Part shown: one piece after another, positions 37,246-46,915 of the stretch | Layout of the letters: each line of letters opens with the position of its first letter | How positions within the stretch are numbered: position 1 is the first letter of the stretch | From: Arthrobacter sp. Alg241-R88 | GTDB lineage: Bacteria > Actinomycetota > Actinomycetes > Actinomycetales > Micrococcaceae | DNA length: 64,000 nucleotides | Reading direction: 5' to 3' | NCBI RefSeq assembly: GCF_900537115.1 | Contig: NZ_UNRG01000003.1 | Coordinates: 124,001 to 188,000 of the forward strand | Notes under the pieces: model-generated | Told to the model about the DNA's origin: nothing | Database searches by the model: none | The model's input: only the letters and a program-made list of their open reading frames with translations | Translations under genes and position numbers: made by a program

Positions 37246-38973
37246 CTAGATCCAGGAGGGCATCCACATCCTGAGCCGCCACTCCTGGTACGGGATGACT
37301 TCGGCGGCCCAGACAGGATAGAAGAAGGCTGCCAGCAGCACTGCTGCCGCGACGAACAAGGCCACCAGGTACAGCCCGGACCGCCGGCGCCAGGGCGGGT
37401 CCGTCGTCCTCCCCAGGACCAGGCCCAGGCAATAGACGAGGGCCAGCACCAGGAACGGTTCAAAGGACACTGCGTAGAAGTAGAACATGGTGCGCTCCGG
37501 GTACAGGAACCAGGGCAGGTACCCGGCAGCGACACCGGCCAGCACAGCTCCCGCCCGCCAGTCGCGGCGCCCCGCCCACCAGAACAGGAGCACTACCAGC
37601 GATATGGCTGCCGCCCACCAGATGAGGGGATTTCCCACGGACAGGATGGCGGATGTGCACTTGTCCACGTCGCAGCCCGGTGTACCGCGTTCCGGTGATT
37701 CATAGAAGAACGAGGTGGGCCTGCCCATCAGCAGCCAACTCCAGGCGCTGGCCTCATAGGGGTGCTCGGACCCCAGGCCCTGGTGGAACTTGTACGCTTC
37801 CAGGTGGTAGTGCGCCAGGGACCGGATCGAATCCGGCAGCCAGCCCCACTCGGCGGACGGATTGCTCAGCGCCCAGCGGCGGAAGTAGGCATCCTCTGAG
37901 CGGAACCAGCCCGTCCAGGTGGCGGCATAAACCAGCGCGGCAACCGGGACCATGCTCAGGAACGCCGGGATGCCGTCCTTGATCACGCCGCCGCTGATCC
38001 AGCCGCGGATCCCCGCCACCCGCCGCGCGCTGAGGTCCCACAGGACGGTGAGGATGCCGAAACCTGCCAGGAAGAACAAACCTGACCACTTGGTCCCGAC
38101 GGCGAGCCCCAGGAAGATTCCGGCCGCGATCCGCCACCAGCGGATGCCCAGCCATGGCCCGGACAGCAGCTGCGCGGGCGTGGGAAGTCCCCCGTTGGCG
38201 GAGGCAGCGTTGGCCAGCCGTGCGGCCAGCCGGCGTCGGCCGTCATCCCGGTCCATCAGCAAGGCGCCAAACGCTGCGAGGATCCAGAACATCAGGAAGA
38301 TATCCAGCAGCGATGTCCGCGACATCACCAGGTGATGGCCGTCCACGGCCAGGAGGAGTCCCGCGGCAGCCGCCAGCGAAAGTGAACGGAAGAGTTTGAG
38401 CGCTATCAGGGATAGGAGCAGGATGGACAAGGTTCCGGTCAGGGCCGCGGCAAAGCGCCAACCGAAGGAGTTGTCGGCACCGAAGAGCCACATACCGGCG
38501 GCAATCATCCACTTTCCCACCGGGGGGTGGACAACGTACTCAGGAGAATCCAGGAGCAGGGCTGGGTTTCCTGCATTAAAGGAATCATTGGCTTTGTCCG
38601 GCCAGCTGCGCTCATAACCGCTGATCAGGTACGAGTAGGCATCCTTGACGTAATACGTTTCGTCAAAGACCAGCTTGTGCGGCGCCTCAAGCCGGACAAA
38701 CCGCAGGACGCCGCCGGCTGCCGCCGTCATGAGGGGAACCACCAGGAACCAGAGCCGCAGCGACGGCGGGTAGTCCCGCCAGCTGTGGACGGACCCCAGC
38801 AGCCGTGCGCGCAGGGACTCCGCCGTGAAGGCCTGTGACGGCCGGCTGACCCATGGACGGTCCGGCGGGTTCCCCGGCCGGTCAACAGTTCCGGGGGGTG
38901 AACTGGCGGACTCCGGGGATGTGGCGGGTTCGGCCCCGGCCGGCCGCGTCGAGGTCTGCGTCACGAGCCCCAT
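37246..38973 (-). CDS. Protein O-mannosyltransferase (PMT, GT39)
   Basis: 575 residues, polytopic. It transfers mannose from polyprenyl-phosphate-mannose to secreted proteins, outside the membrane. The catalytic acidic pair is in HKLVFDETYYVKDAYSY, the first extracellular loop. YVVHPPVGKWMIAAGMWLFG is the second conserved loop, and LSRTSLLDIFLMFWILAAFG-type spans and LLMGRPTSFFYESPERGTPGC follow. It matches Rv1002c, which also neighbours rsmI. I chose ATG 38973 (MGLVTQTSTRPAG), leaving 46 bp to the divergent rsmI start; the frame is open to 39276 inside rsmI. It is the same strand as the acyl-CoA ligase, 64 bp upstream of it. Confidence 0.95.
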   Translation of the reverse strand: MGLVTQTSTRPAGAEPATSPESASSPPGTVDRPGNPPDRPWVSRPSQAFTAESLRARLLGSVHSWRDYPPSLRLWFLVVPLMTAAAGGVLRFVRLEAPHKLVFDETYYVKDAYSYLISGYERSWPDKANDSFNAGNPALLLDSPEYVVHPPVGKWMIAAGMWLFGADNSFGWRFAAALTGTLSILLLSLIALKLFRSLSLAAAAGLLLAVDGHHLVMSRTSLLDIFLMFWILAAFGALLMDRDDGRRRLAARLANAASANGGLPTPAQLLSGPWLGIRWWRIAAGIFLGLAVGTKWSGLFFLAGFGILTVLWDLSARRVAGIRGWISGGVIKDGIPAFLSMVPVAALVYAATWTGWFRSEDAYFRRWALSNPSAEWGWLPDSIRSLAHYHLEAYKFHQGLGSEHPYEASAWSWLLMGRPTSFFYESPERGTPGCDVDKCTSAILSVGNPLIWWAAAISLVVLLFWWAGRRDWRAGAVLAGVAAGYLPWFLYPERTMFYFYAVSFEPFLVLALVYCLGLVLGRTTDPPWRRRSGLYLVALFVAAAVLLAAFFYPVWAAEVIPYQEWRLRMWMPSWI

Positions 38974-39019
38974 GCTACCGTTTGCGGCCGGCCGCGCCCC
39001 GCAGCAGTAGGCTGGTGGC

Positions 39020-39961
39020 GTGGACCTTAACCCCAGCCCCTTTCCCGCTTCCGGCACTGCCACCCCCGAGGAGGAAGCCGAAGGACAGCCGTCACGGGGT
39101 TCGGAGGCAGCCGCGGTACCAGCGCCTCCTGGGGGCCGGATCGTGCTGGCGGCCACCCCGATCGGTAATACGGGCGATGCGTCCGCCCGCCTGGTGGAGC
39201 TGCTCGGCACAGCCGACATCGTTGCCGCCGAAGACACCCGCCGCCTGCACCGGCTGGTGCAAAGCCTGGGCGTCACTGTCGCCGGGCGGGTGATCAGCTA
39301 TCACGAGCACAACGAGGCAGCGAAGACAGCCGAGCTTCTTGAGCAGGTGAGGGCAGGCAAGACCCTGGTGATGGTCACCGACGCAGGGATGCCGTCAGTG
39401 TCCGATCCCGGGTTCCGGCTGGTGGAAGGGGCCGTCGCATGCGGGCTTACGGTCACTGCGGTGCCCGGCCCGTCGGCTGTCCTGACGGCGCTTGCGCTGT
39501 CCGGCCTGCCCACGGACCGTTTCTGCTTCGAGGGATTCCTGCCCCGGAAGGCAGGCGAAAGGGCGTCCCGCCTGGCTGACCTTGCGGGGGAGCGCCGGAC
39601 GATGGTGTTCTTCGAAGCGCCACACCGGCTGGAGGTGATGCTGCGGGCGCTGCGTGAACGCTTCGGCGCTGAACGGCGCGTCGCCGTATGCCGGGAATTG
39701 ACCAAAACCTACGAGGAGGTCATCCGGGGTTCGCTCGGGGAGCTTCTGCAATGGGCGGAGACTACCGAAGTCCGCGGTGAAATCGCCGTTGTCCTGGCCG
39801 GCGCACCTGAACAGGCTCCGGGGACTCCGGAGGACCACGTCGCCGCGGTCAACGAACTTGTGTCCCAAGGGATCCGCCTTAAGGAGGCTGTTGCGGCCGT
39901 GGCGGAAGACGTCCGGGTGAGCAAGCGCGAGCTGTACTCCGCCGTACTCGCCGCCCGCTAA
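39020..39961 (+). CDS. rsmI: 16S rRNA 2'-O-ribose C1402 methyltransferase
   Basis: 313 residues. SAM-dependent enzyme that methylates the ribose of C1402 in the decoding centre of 16S rRNA. After a ~38-residue polar extension, the tetrapyrrole-methylase fold begins with GRIVLAATPIGNTGDASARLVELL. Then come ADIVAAEDTRRLHRL, VISYHEHNE, VMVTDAGMPSVSDPGFRLV, TAVPGPSAVLTALALSGLPTDRFCFEGFLPRK and MVFFEAPHRL, all RsmI signatures. The start is GTG 39020. It ends at a strong hairpin, 39982-40011. Confidence 0.96.
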   Translation: MDLNPSPFPASGTATPEEEAEGQPSRGSEAAAVPAPPGGRIVLAATPIGNTGDASARLVELLGTADIVAAEDTRRLHRLVQSLGVTVAGRVISYHEHNEAAKTAELLEQVRAGKTLVMVTDAGMPSVSDPGFRLVEGAVACGLTVTAVPGPSAVLTALALSGLPTDRFCFEGFLPRKAGERASRLADLAGERRTMVFFEAPHRLEVMLRALRERFGAERRVAVCRELTKTYEEVIRGSLGELLQWAETTEVRGEIAVVLAGAPEQAPGTPEDHVAAVNELVSQGIRLKEAVAAVAEDVRVSKRELYSAVLAAR

Positions 39962-39981
39962 AGCGGGCCGCCGGTGGCCGG

Positions 39982-40011
39982 GGAATGGCTGTGCAGGTGC
40001 ACAGCCATTCC
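39982..40011 (+). terminator. rsmI terminator
   Basis: Perfect 14-bp inverted repeat: GGAATGGCTGTGCA (39982-39995) and TGCACAGCCATTCC (39998-40011), followed by ATCTTT. The innermost pairs must open to form a loop. Confidence 0.85.
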
Positions 40012-40145
40012 ATCTTTCCGTAGTGCGTGAAGGCGTAGACCCGCTGGGGGCACAGCAGTAGTCTGGCAACTAATCAGCCATGACGACGGCGGCCACTCCG
40101 GCCGGCGACCTGGGCTGCAATAACCCTACTGACGAGGGAGTCATC

Positions 40146-41645
40146 GTGACTGTCACTGCACAGCCGGCCGTTTCCGCAGAACGCGAAAGCGCCCTTTTGG
40201 CCTCTGTTCCCACCGGCCTGCTTATCAATGGTGAGTGGCGGGCGGCCGCTTCGGGCAAGACCTTCGACGTCGAAGACCCGGCGACGGGCAAGGTGCTGTT
40301 GAGCATTGCCGACGCCGGTCCTGAAGATGGTGCCGCGGCCTTGGACGCGGCCGCTGCCGCGCAGGAGTCCTGGGCCAAGGTTCCTCCGCGTGAGCGCGGC
40401 GAAATCCTGCGCCGCGCTTTTGAGCTCGTGACGGAACGGGCTGAGGACTTCGCTCTGCTCATGACCATGGAGATGGGCAAGCCGCTGGCGGAAGCCCGGG
40501 GCGAAGTCACTTACGGCGCCGAATTCCTGCGCTGGTTCTCGGAGGAGGCCGTCCGCGCCTTCGGCCGCTACTCCGTGTCCCCTGACGGTAAGTCCCGGCT
40601 GCTGGTCACCAAGAAGCCGGTGGGCCCCTGCCTGCTGATCACACCGTGGAACTTCCCGCTGGCCATGGCCACGCGCAAGATCGCTCCCGCGGTGGCCGCG
40701 GGCTGCACCATGGTGCTGAAGTCCGCGAACCTTACACCGCTGACCTCCCAGCTGTTCGCCGCCGTCATGATGGAGGCCGGGCTGCCCGCCGGCGTCCTGA
40801 ACGTCATTCCCACCTCGACCGCCGGCGCTACCACCGGTCCGTTGATCAAGGACTCCCGGCTCCGCAAACTGTCCTTCACCGGCTCCACGGAAGTGGGCCG
40901 TCGCCTGCTCTCGGATGCTTCCGAAACTGTGCTGCGGACCTCGATGGAGCTCGGCGGCAACGCCCCCTTCGTGGTCTTCGAGGACGCAGACATTGACGCT
41001 GCCGTCGCCGGAGCCATGCTCGCCAAGCTGCGGAACATGGGTGAGGCCTGCACCGCTGCCAACCGCTTTATTGTGCACGAGTCCGTCGCCGCGGAGTTCG
41101 CGGAGAAGTTCGCCGCGAAGATGAAGGACATGACCACAGCCCGCGGCACCGAGCCCGAGTCCAAGGTGGGCCCGCTGATCGACGCCAAGAGCCGGGACAA
41201 GGTCCATGAACTGGTCTCGGACGCCGTCGCGTCCGGTGCCAAGGCGGTTTTGGGTGGCGGACCGGTGGAGGGCCCGGGCTACTTCTACCAGCCCACCATC
41301 CTCTCCGGCGTTACCGAAGGCACCCGGATCCTGGCGGAGGAAATCTTCGGCCCCGTGGCCCCGATCACCACCTTCAGCACCGAAGACGACGCCGTCCGGC
41401 TGGCCAACAACACCGAATACGGGCTGGTGGCCTATGTCTTCACGAAGGACCTCAACCGCGGCATCCGGATGGGCGAACGGCTTGAAACGGGCATGCTGGG
41501 CCTGAACGCCGGCGTTATCTCCAACGCCGCAGCACCCTTCGGCGGCGTCAAGCAGTCCGGCCTCGGGCGTGAAGGCGGACTCGAAGGCATCGAGGAATAC
41601 CTCTACACCCAGTACATCGGCATCGCCGACCCCTACGCAGGGTAG
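40146..41645 (+). CDS. gabD: NAD(P)-dependent succinate-semialdehyde dehydrogenase
   Basis: 499-residue aldehyde dehydrogenase. Motifs: LLITPWNFPLAMATRKIAPAVAAGCTMVLKSA (cofactor binding), SFTGSTEVGR, catalytic Glu in MELGGNAPFVVFEDADID, catalytic Cys in NMGEACTAANRF, and EIFGPVAPI. The pattern PWNFP, and RVAFTGST-like SFTGSTEVGRRLL with NAGVISNAAAPFGGVKQSGLGREGGLEGIEEYL, is that of GabD-type enzymes, which oxidise succinate semialdehyde to succinate in GABA and polyamine breakdown. I chose GTG 40146 with GAGGGAGT at 40134-40141; ATG 40080 is open but lacks a ribosome site. No gabT neighbour is present, so the exact substrate is inferred. Confidence 0.92.
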   Translation: MTVTAQPAVSAERESALLASVPTGLLINGEWRAAASGKTFDVEDPATGKVLLSIADAGPEDGAAALDAAAAAQESWAKVPPRERGEILRRAFELVTERAEDFALLMTMEMGKPLAEARGEVTYGAEFLRWFSEEAVRAFGRYSVSPDGKSRLLVTKKPVGPCLLITPWNFPLAMATRKIAPAVAAGCTMVLKSANLTPLTSQLFAAVMMEAGLPAGVLNVIPTSTAGATTGPLIKDSRLRKLSFTGSTEVGRRLLSDASETVLRTSMELGGNAPFVVFEDADIDAAVAGAMLAKLRNMGEACTAANRFIVHESVAAEFAEKFAAKMKDMTTARGTEPESKVGPLIDAKSRDKVHELVSDAVASGAKAVLGGGPVEGPGYFYQPTILSGVTEGTRILAEEIFGPVAPITTFSTEDDAVRLANNTEYGLVAYVFTKDLNRGIRMGERLETGMLGLNAGVISNAAAPFGGVKQSGLGREGGLEGIEEYLYTQYIGIADPYAG

Positions 41646-41685
41646 GCCTTCCGTCACGTCGGCAAAGCCGCTGCCTGCCAGGAAG

Positions 41686-44184
41686 TCAGGAACGCGCGGG
41701 CCAGCGCGCTGACCAAAAGCGGGTGGCGGCTTTCGCCATGTGCACCGTCGCTGCTCCGGCAGTCCGGAACGGCGCCGTCAGCAGGCGTCCCAGCCGTCCA
41801 ATCACCGACGGCGGAACCCACAAGGCGCGCAGCCGCCGCAGGGCGGGGGCATGGGCGCCCAACGCTGTTTCAAGTGCCGCGATCCGGGCACCGGTTACCT
41901 CCTGGTCAGCGGCTTCTGGCCCCGGATCGCTGCGGCCGGTGCCTTCAGGGACTTCGGAGCCTGCCGGCGGAGGGCCATACTCGCGGCGTTCGAAGTTTGA
42001 GGTCAACGCGGCGGCGGCCCGATGGGCAGCGTCGTCAAGTCCCCGGGGTTCCCCCAGCAGCCCGGATTCCCGCAGGCGCACGCTGTAGGCACGCGGGGTC
42101 TCACTGGACTTCGGCGGCAGGCCATAGTCCGTCCCCAGGTCCACCATTTCGCTCCAGGCCATCACCGCGGCCGTGCCTGGTTCTGCCGGTCGAAGCCGCC
42201 GTGCCCGGATGCCTGTCCTGGCCAGGCGCGGCGCTGCGGCGAGAAGCGCTGCCCCCAGGACACCGCCAAGGCCCAGAAGCAACGGCAGGAGCTGCACGCC
42301 GGCTTCAGCGCCCCCGCCTCCACCCGGGGCGGGCAGGGGAGCGGCGCTGGGTGCCGGGGCAGGTGCCGGCGTGGCCTCCGGGGCAAGGTCGTCATTGTTC
42401 TCGAGGGCGCCCGGGGCTGACGGGGCGGATGCCTCCGTAGCGTAGTCAGGCACTACCCCACGGGACGGCGTTGGCTCAAAAGCCACCCATCCCAGTCCCT
42501 GGAAGTACAGTTCCGGCCAGGCATGGGCGTCCCTCGCATCCACCTCGTATTCGGGCAGTGCGCCCTGTCCGGCTACGGAAACAGTGGCGCCGGTCAACCT
42601 GCCCGGAGCGTAGCCCACTGCAATGCGGCTGGGGATCCCTTCGAGCCGGGCCATCACGGCCATCGCGGACGCGTAGTGGATGCAGTAGCCGCTCTTCTGG
42701 TCCAGGAAGTCCGCCAGGACCGAGAGCCCGTTTCCGTCATATCCGCCCTGCACCGGTGATTGCAGGGAGTAGGTGAACTCCGCGGATCGAAGGTATTTCT
42801 GGATGGCCATCGCTTTCTCGTAGGGCGTGGCGCTGGGACCTGCCACCGTACTGGCCGTTGTCCGAACGATATCGGGCACGTTGCCCGGAATTCTGGTGAA
42901 GTCCTCGGAGATTCCCTGCACGCCTGACGAGGTTCGGGCCAGCAGCCCGGCCGTCAGCTTTGGAACGGAGGAGGTGACCAGGTACTCCTGCCGCCGGGAG
43001 GTGGTATCCGTCCCCTTGATGCTCAAGGTGGCGGGATCCCAGGTCCACCGCCCATCCAGGCCCCGCACTGATTCCGGCGGGTACGGTGCCGGCAGATAGG
43101 GGCTGCTGAAGGTTCCGGCGTCGATAGCCGTGACCAGCGGCTGCTGTTCGTCGGCCAGGACGGTGTAGCCGGGATCGATCTGGCTGCCAAGGGGGCGCCG
43201 GGACGCGTTGCGGTCGTCCGGGCCCCAGGAGTCGCCGTCGAAATGGTCTACAGTAACAGTCCGCAGGTACAGCGGGGCGCTGGAATTGGTGGCATACGTG
43301 ATCCGTCCGGTGCCCGCAGGAGTGCGCAGGCTGTTGCCCAGGGTGATCATCGGGTTAAGGCCGGTGGACGTGCCCCATGGATTGAGCCGTGATCCCTGCG
43401 GGAACGTGCCCTGGTCGAAGCCCGGGATCGCCATCGGCACCAGCATGGTGGCAACCAGCGCCACGGACCCCGTCAAAGCAGCCCTCCGGACCTGGCCCGG
43501 GTTGCGGGCTGAATCGACAGGGCCCCGGGAATCCGGAACAAACCACTGGCTGCATGCCAGGATCATCAGGTACCCCGCGACGGCGGCCGTGAATCCCCAA
43601 AAGCCGACACTCTGCGGCTTGATCATGGCAGGTACCACGAGGATGGCCAGCAACCCGGCACCCGTGGCGGCAGGCATGCCCAGCGGCACGGCCAGCGCGT
43701 CAACAAGGATGACAGCCAGGCCCAGGACGGCGCAGATCACCATAACGATGCCCACGTTGGGGGCGACGGGCGCTGTTTCGGACAGAACTGTCTCACTGGC
43801 CCGGCGGATCAACCGGTCCAGCTCGGCGACGCTGGCTCCGGTGGGGAAGACACCGGCAATGCTGGAGCCGCGGAAGAACGTCAGGGTCAGGACGGCGCCC
43901 AGGGCAAGGAACCCGCCGGCTGTCACCAGCAGGGGCTGTGCCCTGGCCGAACGCAAGGCGGCCAGGGTCAGGCAGACAACCAGGACGGTGGTGACAACGG
44001 GCCAGTACCAGCCCCAGCCCCTCAGGACTCCGTTCAGGGAAAGGGCGGCGCCAGCCACTGCCACGGCAATCGAGCCTGCCATCATCCAGGGGTAGGCGCC
44101 AACACGGGGTCGTCCTGCTGAGTTCCCTGCAGGCAGCACAGGTTGCCGGTCCGTTCCCGAATTCCGCGGCGGCGCAATGGTCAT
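41686..44184 (-). CDS. TgpA-like transglutaminase-domain membrane protein
   Basis: 832 residues. The N-terminal six to seven membrane spans (about residues 30-240) are of the DUF3488/TgpA type. A periplasmic-side transglutaminase core at about residues 470-600 has Cys in DQKSGYCIHYASAMAVMARLEGIPSRIAVGYAPG and His/Asp in VDARDAHAWPELYFQGLGWVAFEPTP. Then there is a Pro/Ala linker, another span, and a DUF4129-like C-terminus. The catalytic Cys-His-Asp triad appears intact. It is the last gene of a minus-strand operon moxR-DUF58-tgpA, overlapping DUF58 by 4 bp. Substrates are unknown; related clusters act in envelope maintenance. Confidence 0.93.
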   Translation of the reverse strand: MTIAPPRNSGTDRQPVLPAGNSAGRPRVGAYPWMMAGSIAVAVAGAALSLNGVLRGWGWYWPVVTTVLVVCLTLAALRSARAQPLLVTAGGFLALGAVLTLTFFRGSSIAGVFPTGASVAELDRLIRRASETVLSETAPVAPNVGIVMVICAVLGLAVILVDALAVPLGMPAATGAGLLAILVVPAMIKPQSVGFWGFTAAVAGYLMILACSQWFVPDSRGPVDSARNPGQVRRAALTGSVALVATMLVPMAIPGFDQGTFPQGSRLNPWGTSTGLNPMITLGNSLRTPAGTGRITYATNSSAPLYLRTVTVDHFDGDSWGPDDRNASRRPLGSQIDPGYTVLADEQQPLVTAIDAGTFSSPYLPAPYPPESVRGLDGRWTWDPATLSIKGTDTTSRRQEYLVTSSVPKLTAGLLARTSSGVQGISEDFTRIPGNVPDIVRTTASTVAGPSATPYEKAMAIQKYLRSAEFTYSLQSPVQGGYDGNGLSVLADFLDQKSGYCIHYASAMAVMARLEGIPSRIAVGYAPGRLTGATVSVAGQGALPEYEVDARDAHAWPELYFQGLGWVAFEPTPSRGVVPDYATEASAPSAPGALENNDDLAPEATPAPAPAPSAAPLPAPGGGGGAEAGVQLLPLLLGLGGVLGAALLAAAPRLARTGIRARRLRPAEPGTAAVMAWSEMVDLGTDYGLPPKSSETPRAYSVRLRESGLLGEPRGLDDAAHRAAAALTSNFERREYGPPPAGSEVPEGTGRSDPGPEAADQEVTGARIAALETALGAHAPALRRLRALWVPPSVIGRLGRLLTAPFRTAGAATVHMAKAATRFWSARWPARS

Positions 44185-45617
44185 CCTGTCACCTCCGCTC
44201 CCCGGCGGACCTCCGTTGCCGGCGTTTCCGGCAAGGCGACGTCCTGGTCGAACTGGTTCCAGGCGGCTGCCACGGACACAGACGGAGGCACGGCAGCAGC
44301 CCGCCAGCCTCCCTGCCGCAGCTTTTCGAGTGCGTCCTCGAATTCGGCGGGCCGCTCGGTGATAACGATGGCAAAGGCGTTGGTACCGTAGCCGGCGGCC
44401 GGGGCGAGGGACAAGGCATCCAGCGGTGAGATCCTGCCCAGGACAGCAATCAGGGGTCCCCGCATGCGGTGCGCTGACAACTTGTCCATGAGGTTGTCCT
44501 CAAAGGGTGGCGGTCCGGAGTCCTGGTGTCCGTGCGATTCCCGGGGACCCACGATGCCTTTGCGTCCGGAGTCGCGGCGGGCATGCGGACCGGTGAGTTG
44601 AATTGCCGCGAGACTTTCAGCGATGGACTGGAGCCCGGATGTCCCGCTGTACTCCTCCACCTCAGGTTCGGGAGCGGAGGGCGAATGCAGGAACGCAGGT
44701 TCCCCGCGAGCGTCCAGGAGGCGCAAGGCGTAATTCCGCTCGGCCAGGTGGGCGCTGATGGACATGGCGGCAACGACAGCCCACTCGAAGGTTTCGCTGC
44801 TGATCATGGCGTAGCCGTCTTGGGCTGCGCTTCCTGCCGGTACCGCACCTGAACCGCCGGAGAACGCGGTGAATCTGTGGTCCAGGATGATCGTGGCCTC
44901 GGGCGTGGTGACGGATTCCTCCTGCCGCACCATCAGGGAACCGTGGCGTGCAGTAGCGGCCCAGTGCACCCGGCGCATCGGATCTCCATGCCGGTATTCG
45001 CGGGTCATGACGTCGTCGTCGCTGGGATTCGCCCGGATCCTGGTCGCCGTGACGCCGTCGTTACCGCGGGCGCCGGCCAGCCCGGTCAGGGGAAGCACAA
45101 CGGCCGCGGGCGTTACGGTGAGCGTGTCGCCGTCGTCTATTGCCTGCCGGTGCAGGGACAGTCCAAACGGGTCGGTGAATTCGGCAGTCACGGGTCCGAT
45201 CAGGAACTGGCCGCGCTGGGCGGAGCGGAGGTGGTACTCGTACCTGCTGGTGCCGCCGTTGGCGGAGCGGGACGGAAACCGGAAGGCGGGCGACTCCCCG
45301 AACCGGGGAGGCAGCCTTTCCTCCATGGTGGCCCTGCCACTTGCTGCCCCGGTCCGCGCTACCGCGAGCCGGACCGTAGTGGGGGCCGATGTTTCCACCG
45401 GAGAGGGGCTGAATTCGCGGTACACCTGGAAGCGGGGCTTCACCAGCCGGATCCCCGCGAGGGAGACCAGCGGAAGCACGAACAGCAGTACTGCCAGGCT
45501 TAGCAGGTCCCTCCGGCCCATCACTTGTGCAGCGGCAAGTGCTGCGGCCCCTGCGGCCAGCATGCCCCAGCCGCGCTGGGTGAAGAGGTGTCGGGGCAGT
45601 CTGTCCAGCAGCGCCAT
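44181..45617 (-). CDS. DUF58 domain protein (VWA-like, MoxR partner)
   Basis: 478 residues with two N-terminal membrane spans (GMLAAGAAALAAAQVMGRRDLLSLAVLLFVLPLVSLAG). Then comes a beta-rich domain and the DUF58 core: VTPAAVVLPL...GNDGVTATRIRANPSDDDVMTREYRHGDPMRRVHWAATARHGSLMVRQEE, whose DxxxxREYxxGDxxRxIHW signature is diagnostic. A VWA-like fold follows (ATIILDHRFTAF). Such proteins pair with MoxR ATPases as presumed chaperone complexes. It starts 11 bp from the moxR stop and overlaps tgpA by 4 bp. Confidence 0.93.
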   Translation of the reverse strand: MALLDRLPRHLFTQRGWGMLAAGAAALAAAQVMGRRDLLSLAVLLFVLPLVSLAGIRLVKPRFQVYREFSPSPVETSAPTTVRLAVARTGAASGRATMEERLPPRFGESPAFRFPSRSANGGTSRYEYHLRSAQRGQFLIGPVTAEFTDPFGLSLHRQAIDDGDTLTVTPAAVVLPLTGLAGARGNDGVTATRIRANPSDDDVMTREYRHGDPMRRVHWAATARHGSLMVRQEESVTTPEATIILDHRFTAFSGGSGAVPAGSAAQDGYAMISSETFEWAVVAAMSISAHLAERNYALRLLDARGEPAFLHSPSAPEPEVEEYSGTSGLQSIAESLAAIQLTGPHARRDSGRKGIVGPRESHGHQDSGPPPFEDNLMDKLSAHRMRGPLIAVLGRISPLDALSLAPAAGYGTNAFAIVITERPAEFEDALEKLRQGGWRAAAVPPSVSVAAAWNQFDQDVALPETPATEVRRGAEVTG

Positions 45618-45627
45618 GGGAAACCGC

Positions 45628-46752
45628 CTAGTGGTTCCTGCTCAGGCCTGCCACACGGGTGTTCCTGCCCGTGGCTGCGGAAGCCTTGTTTCCGGCGTCG
45701 GCCGGCCTGTGTGTGACGGGCAGCCGGGACAGGATGCCACGGAGGACGCTGTGCGGGGTTTCTCCGGCTCCGGCAGCCTTCCGGTCAAGGATGATCCGGT
45801 GCGCCAGCACAGCTTCCGCAACGTCCACGACGTCGTCCGGCAGGACAAAGTCCCGGCCGTCCAGGGCCGCCGTGGCCTTGGCGGCCCGCAGCAGCTGCAG
45901 CATCGACCGGGGGCTCGCGCCCAGACGAAGCAGGGGACTCTCCCGGGTGGCCCTGCCCACGGACACCGTGTACTCCTTGACCGCCTGCGAGACGTAGACC
46001 TGCTGCACCATGGCAATCATGGCTGCCACGTCGGCAGTGCTGACCACTGCCGATACCTTGGCAAGGGGTGACGTTGCCTGGTGGGTCTCGAGCATTTCGA
46101 TCTCGGAGTCCTTGTCCGGGTACCCCATGGAAATGCGGGCCATAAAGCGGTCCCGCTGGGCTTCGGGCAGCGGATACGTGCCCTCCATCTCGATCGGGTT
46201 TTGCGTCGCCACCACCATGAACGGCTCGTCCAACCGATAGGACTTGCCGTCCACCGTCACTTGGTGCTCCTCCATACACTCGAGCAGCGCGGACTGGGTC
46301 TTCGCTGACGCGCGGTTGATCTCGTCGCCGATCACGATATTGGCGAACACCGCACCGGGGCGAAACTCGAAGAGCCTGGAGGACTGGTTGTAGATGGAAA
46401 CGCCGGTAACGTCGGAGGGCAGCAGGTCCGGGGTGAACTGGATCCGGTTGACCGTACAGTCGATGGTCCGGGCGAGTGTCTTAGCCAGAAGCGTCTTTCC
46501 CACACCCGGCACATCTTCCAGGAGCAGGTGGCCCTGGGCCAGCAGGACCGTTAGTGCCAGCTTCGCGGCATCGGACTTCCCGTCGATCACCGTGTTGATG
46601 GTGTCCAGGATCCGCTGGCTCGCGGCGTGGAAGGATGTGCTGTCCATCGCGTTGGGCCGGTGCCCGTTGAGGCGGCTGACGGGATCCGTGAACCCCGCCA
46701 GGTTGCGGTTCGTGGCGCTCACATCGTTGGCAGTGCGTCGGTGGGATTCCAT
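45628..46752 (-). CDS. MoxR family AAA+ ATPase
   Basis: 374 residues. AAA+ ATPase with Walker A in LLEDVPGVGKTLLAKTLARTID, then RIQFTPDLLPSDVTGVSIYNQ, Walker B and sensor in GAVFANIVIGDEINRASAKTQSALLECMEEHQVTVDG, FMVVATQNPIEMEGTYPLPEAQRDRFMARISMGYPD, and a C-terminal lid (LRLGASPRSMLQLLRAAKATAALDGRDFVLPDDVVDVAEAVLAHRI). MoxR proteins mature or activate partner complexes with VWA-type proteins, here the adjacent DUF58. I chose ATG 46752 with GAAAGG upstream; TTG 46758 is the alternative. It is the first gene of the operon and divergent from tatD. Confidence 0.95.
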   Translation of the reverse strand: MESHRRTANDVSATNRNLAGFTDPVSRLNGHRPNAMDSTSFHAASQRILDTINTVIDGKSDAAKLALTVLLAQGHLLLEDVPGVGKTLLAKTLARTIDCTVNRIQFTPDLLPSDVTGVSIYNQSSRLFEFRPGAVFANIVIGDEINRASAKTQSALLECMEEHQVTVDGKSYRLDEPFMVVATQNPIEMEGTYPLPEAQRDRFMARISMGYPDKDSEIEMLETHQATSPLAKVSAVVSTADVAAMIAMVQQVYVSQAVKEYTVSVGRATRESPLLRLGASPRSMLQLLRAAKATAALDGRDFVLPDDVVDVAEAVLAHRIILDRKAAGAGETPHSVLRGILSRLPVTHRPADAGNKASAATGRNTRVAGLSRNH

Positions 46753-46915
46753 CGGCAACCTTTCAGCCCGGGTTCACCTGGACGGGACAGAGAGCCCTGC
46801 CTTCGCCCGTCGGTGGGCGTCCGCATGTGTTCGTACCAGACTACTAACACAACTGCCGCAGCTAACAGAGAGTTCCAACAAATATGCAGCCAATGTGGCG
46901 GTTTAGGCTTGATGG

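Noticed and set aside
40074..41657. 527-residue minus-strand open frame covering all of gabD
   Set aside because: No start signal and no family resemblance; the opposite strand has an intact catalytic aldehyde dehydrogenase.
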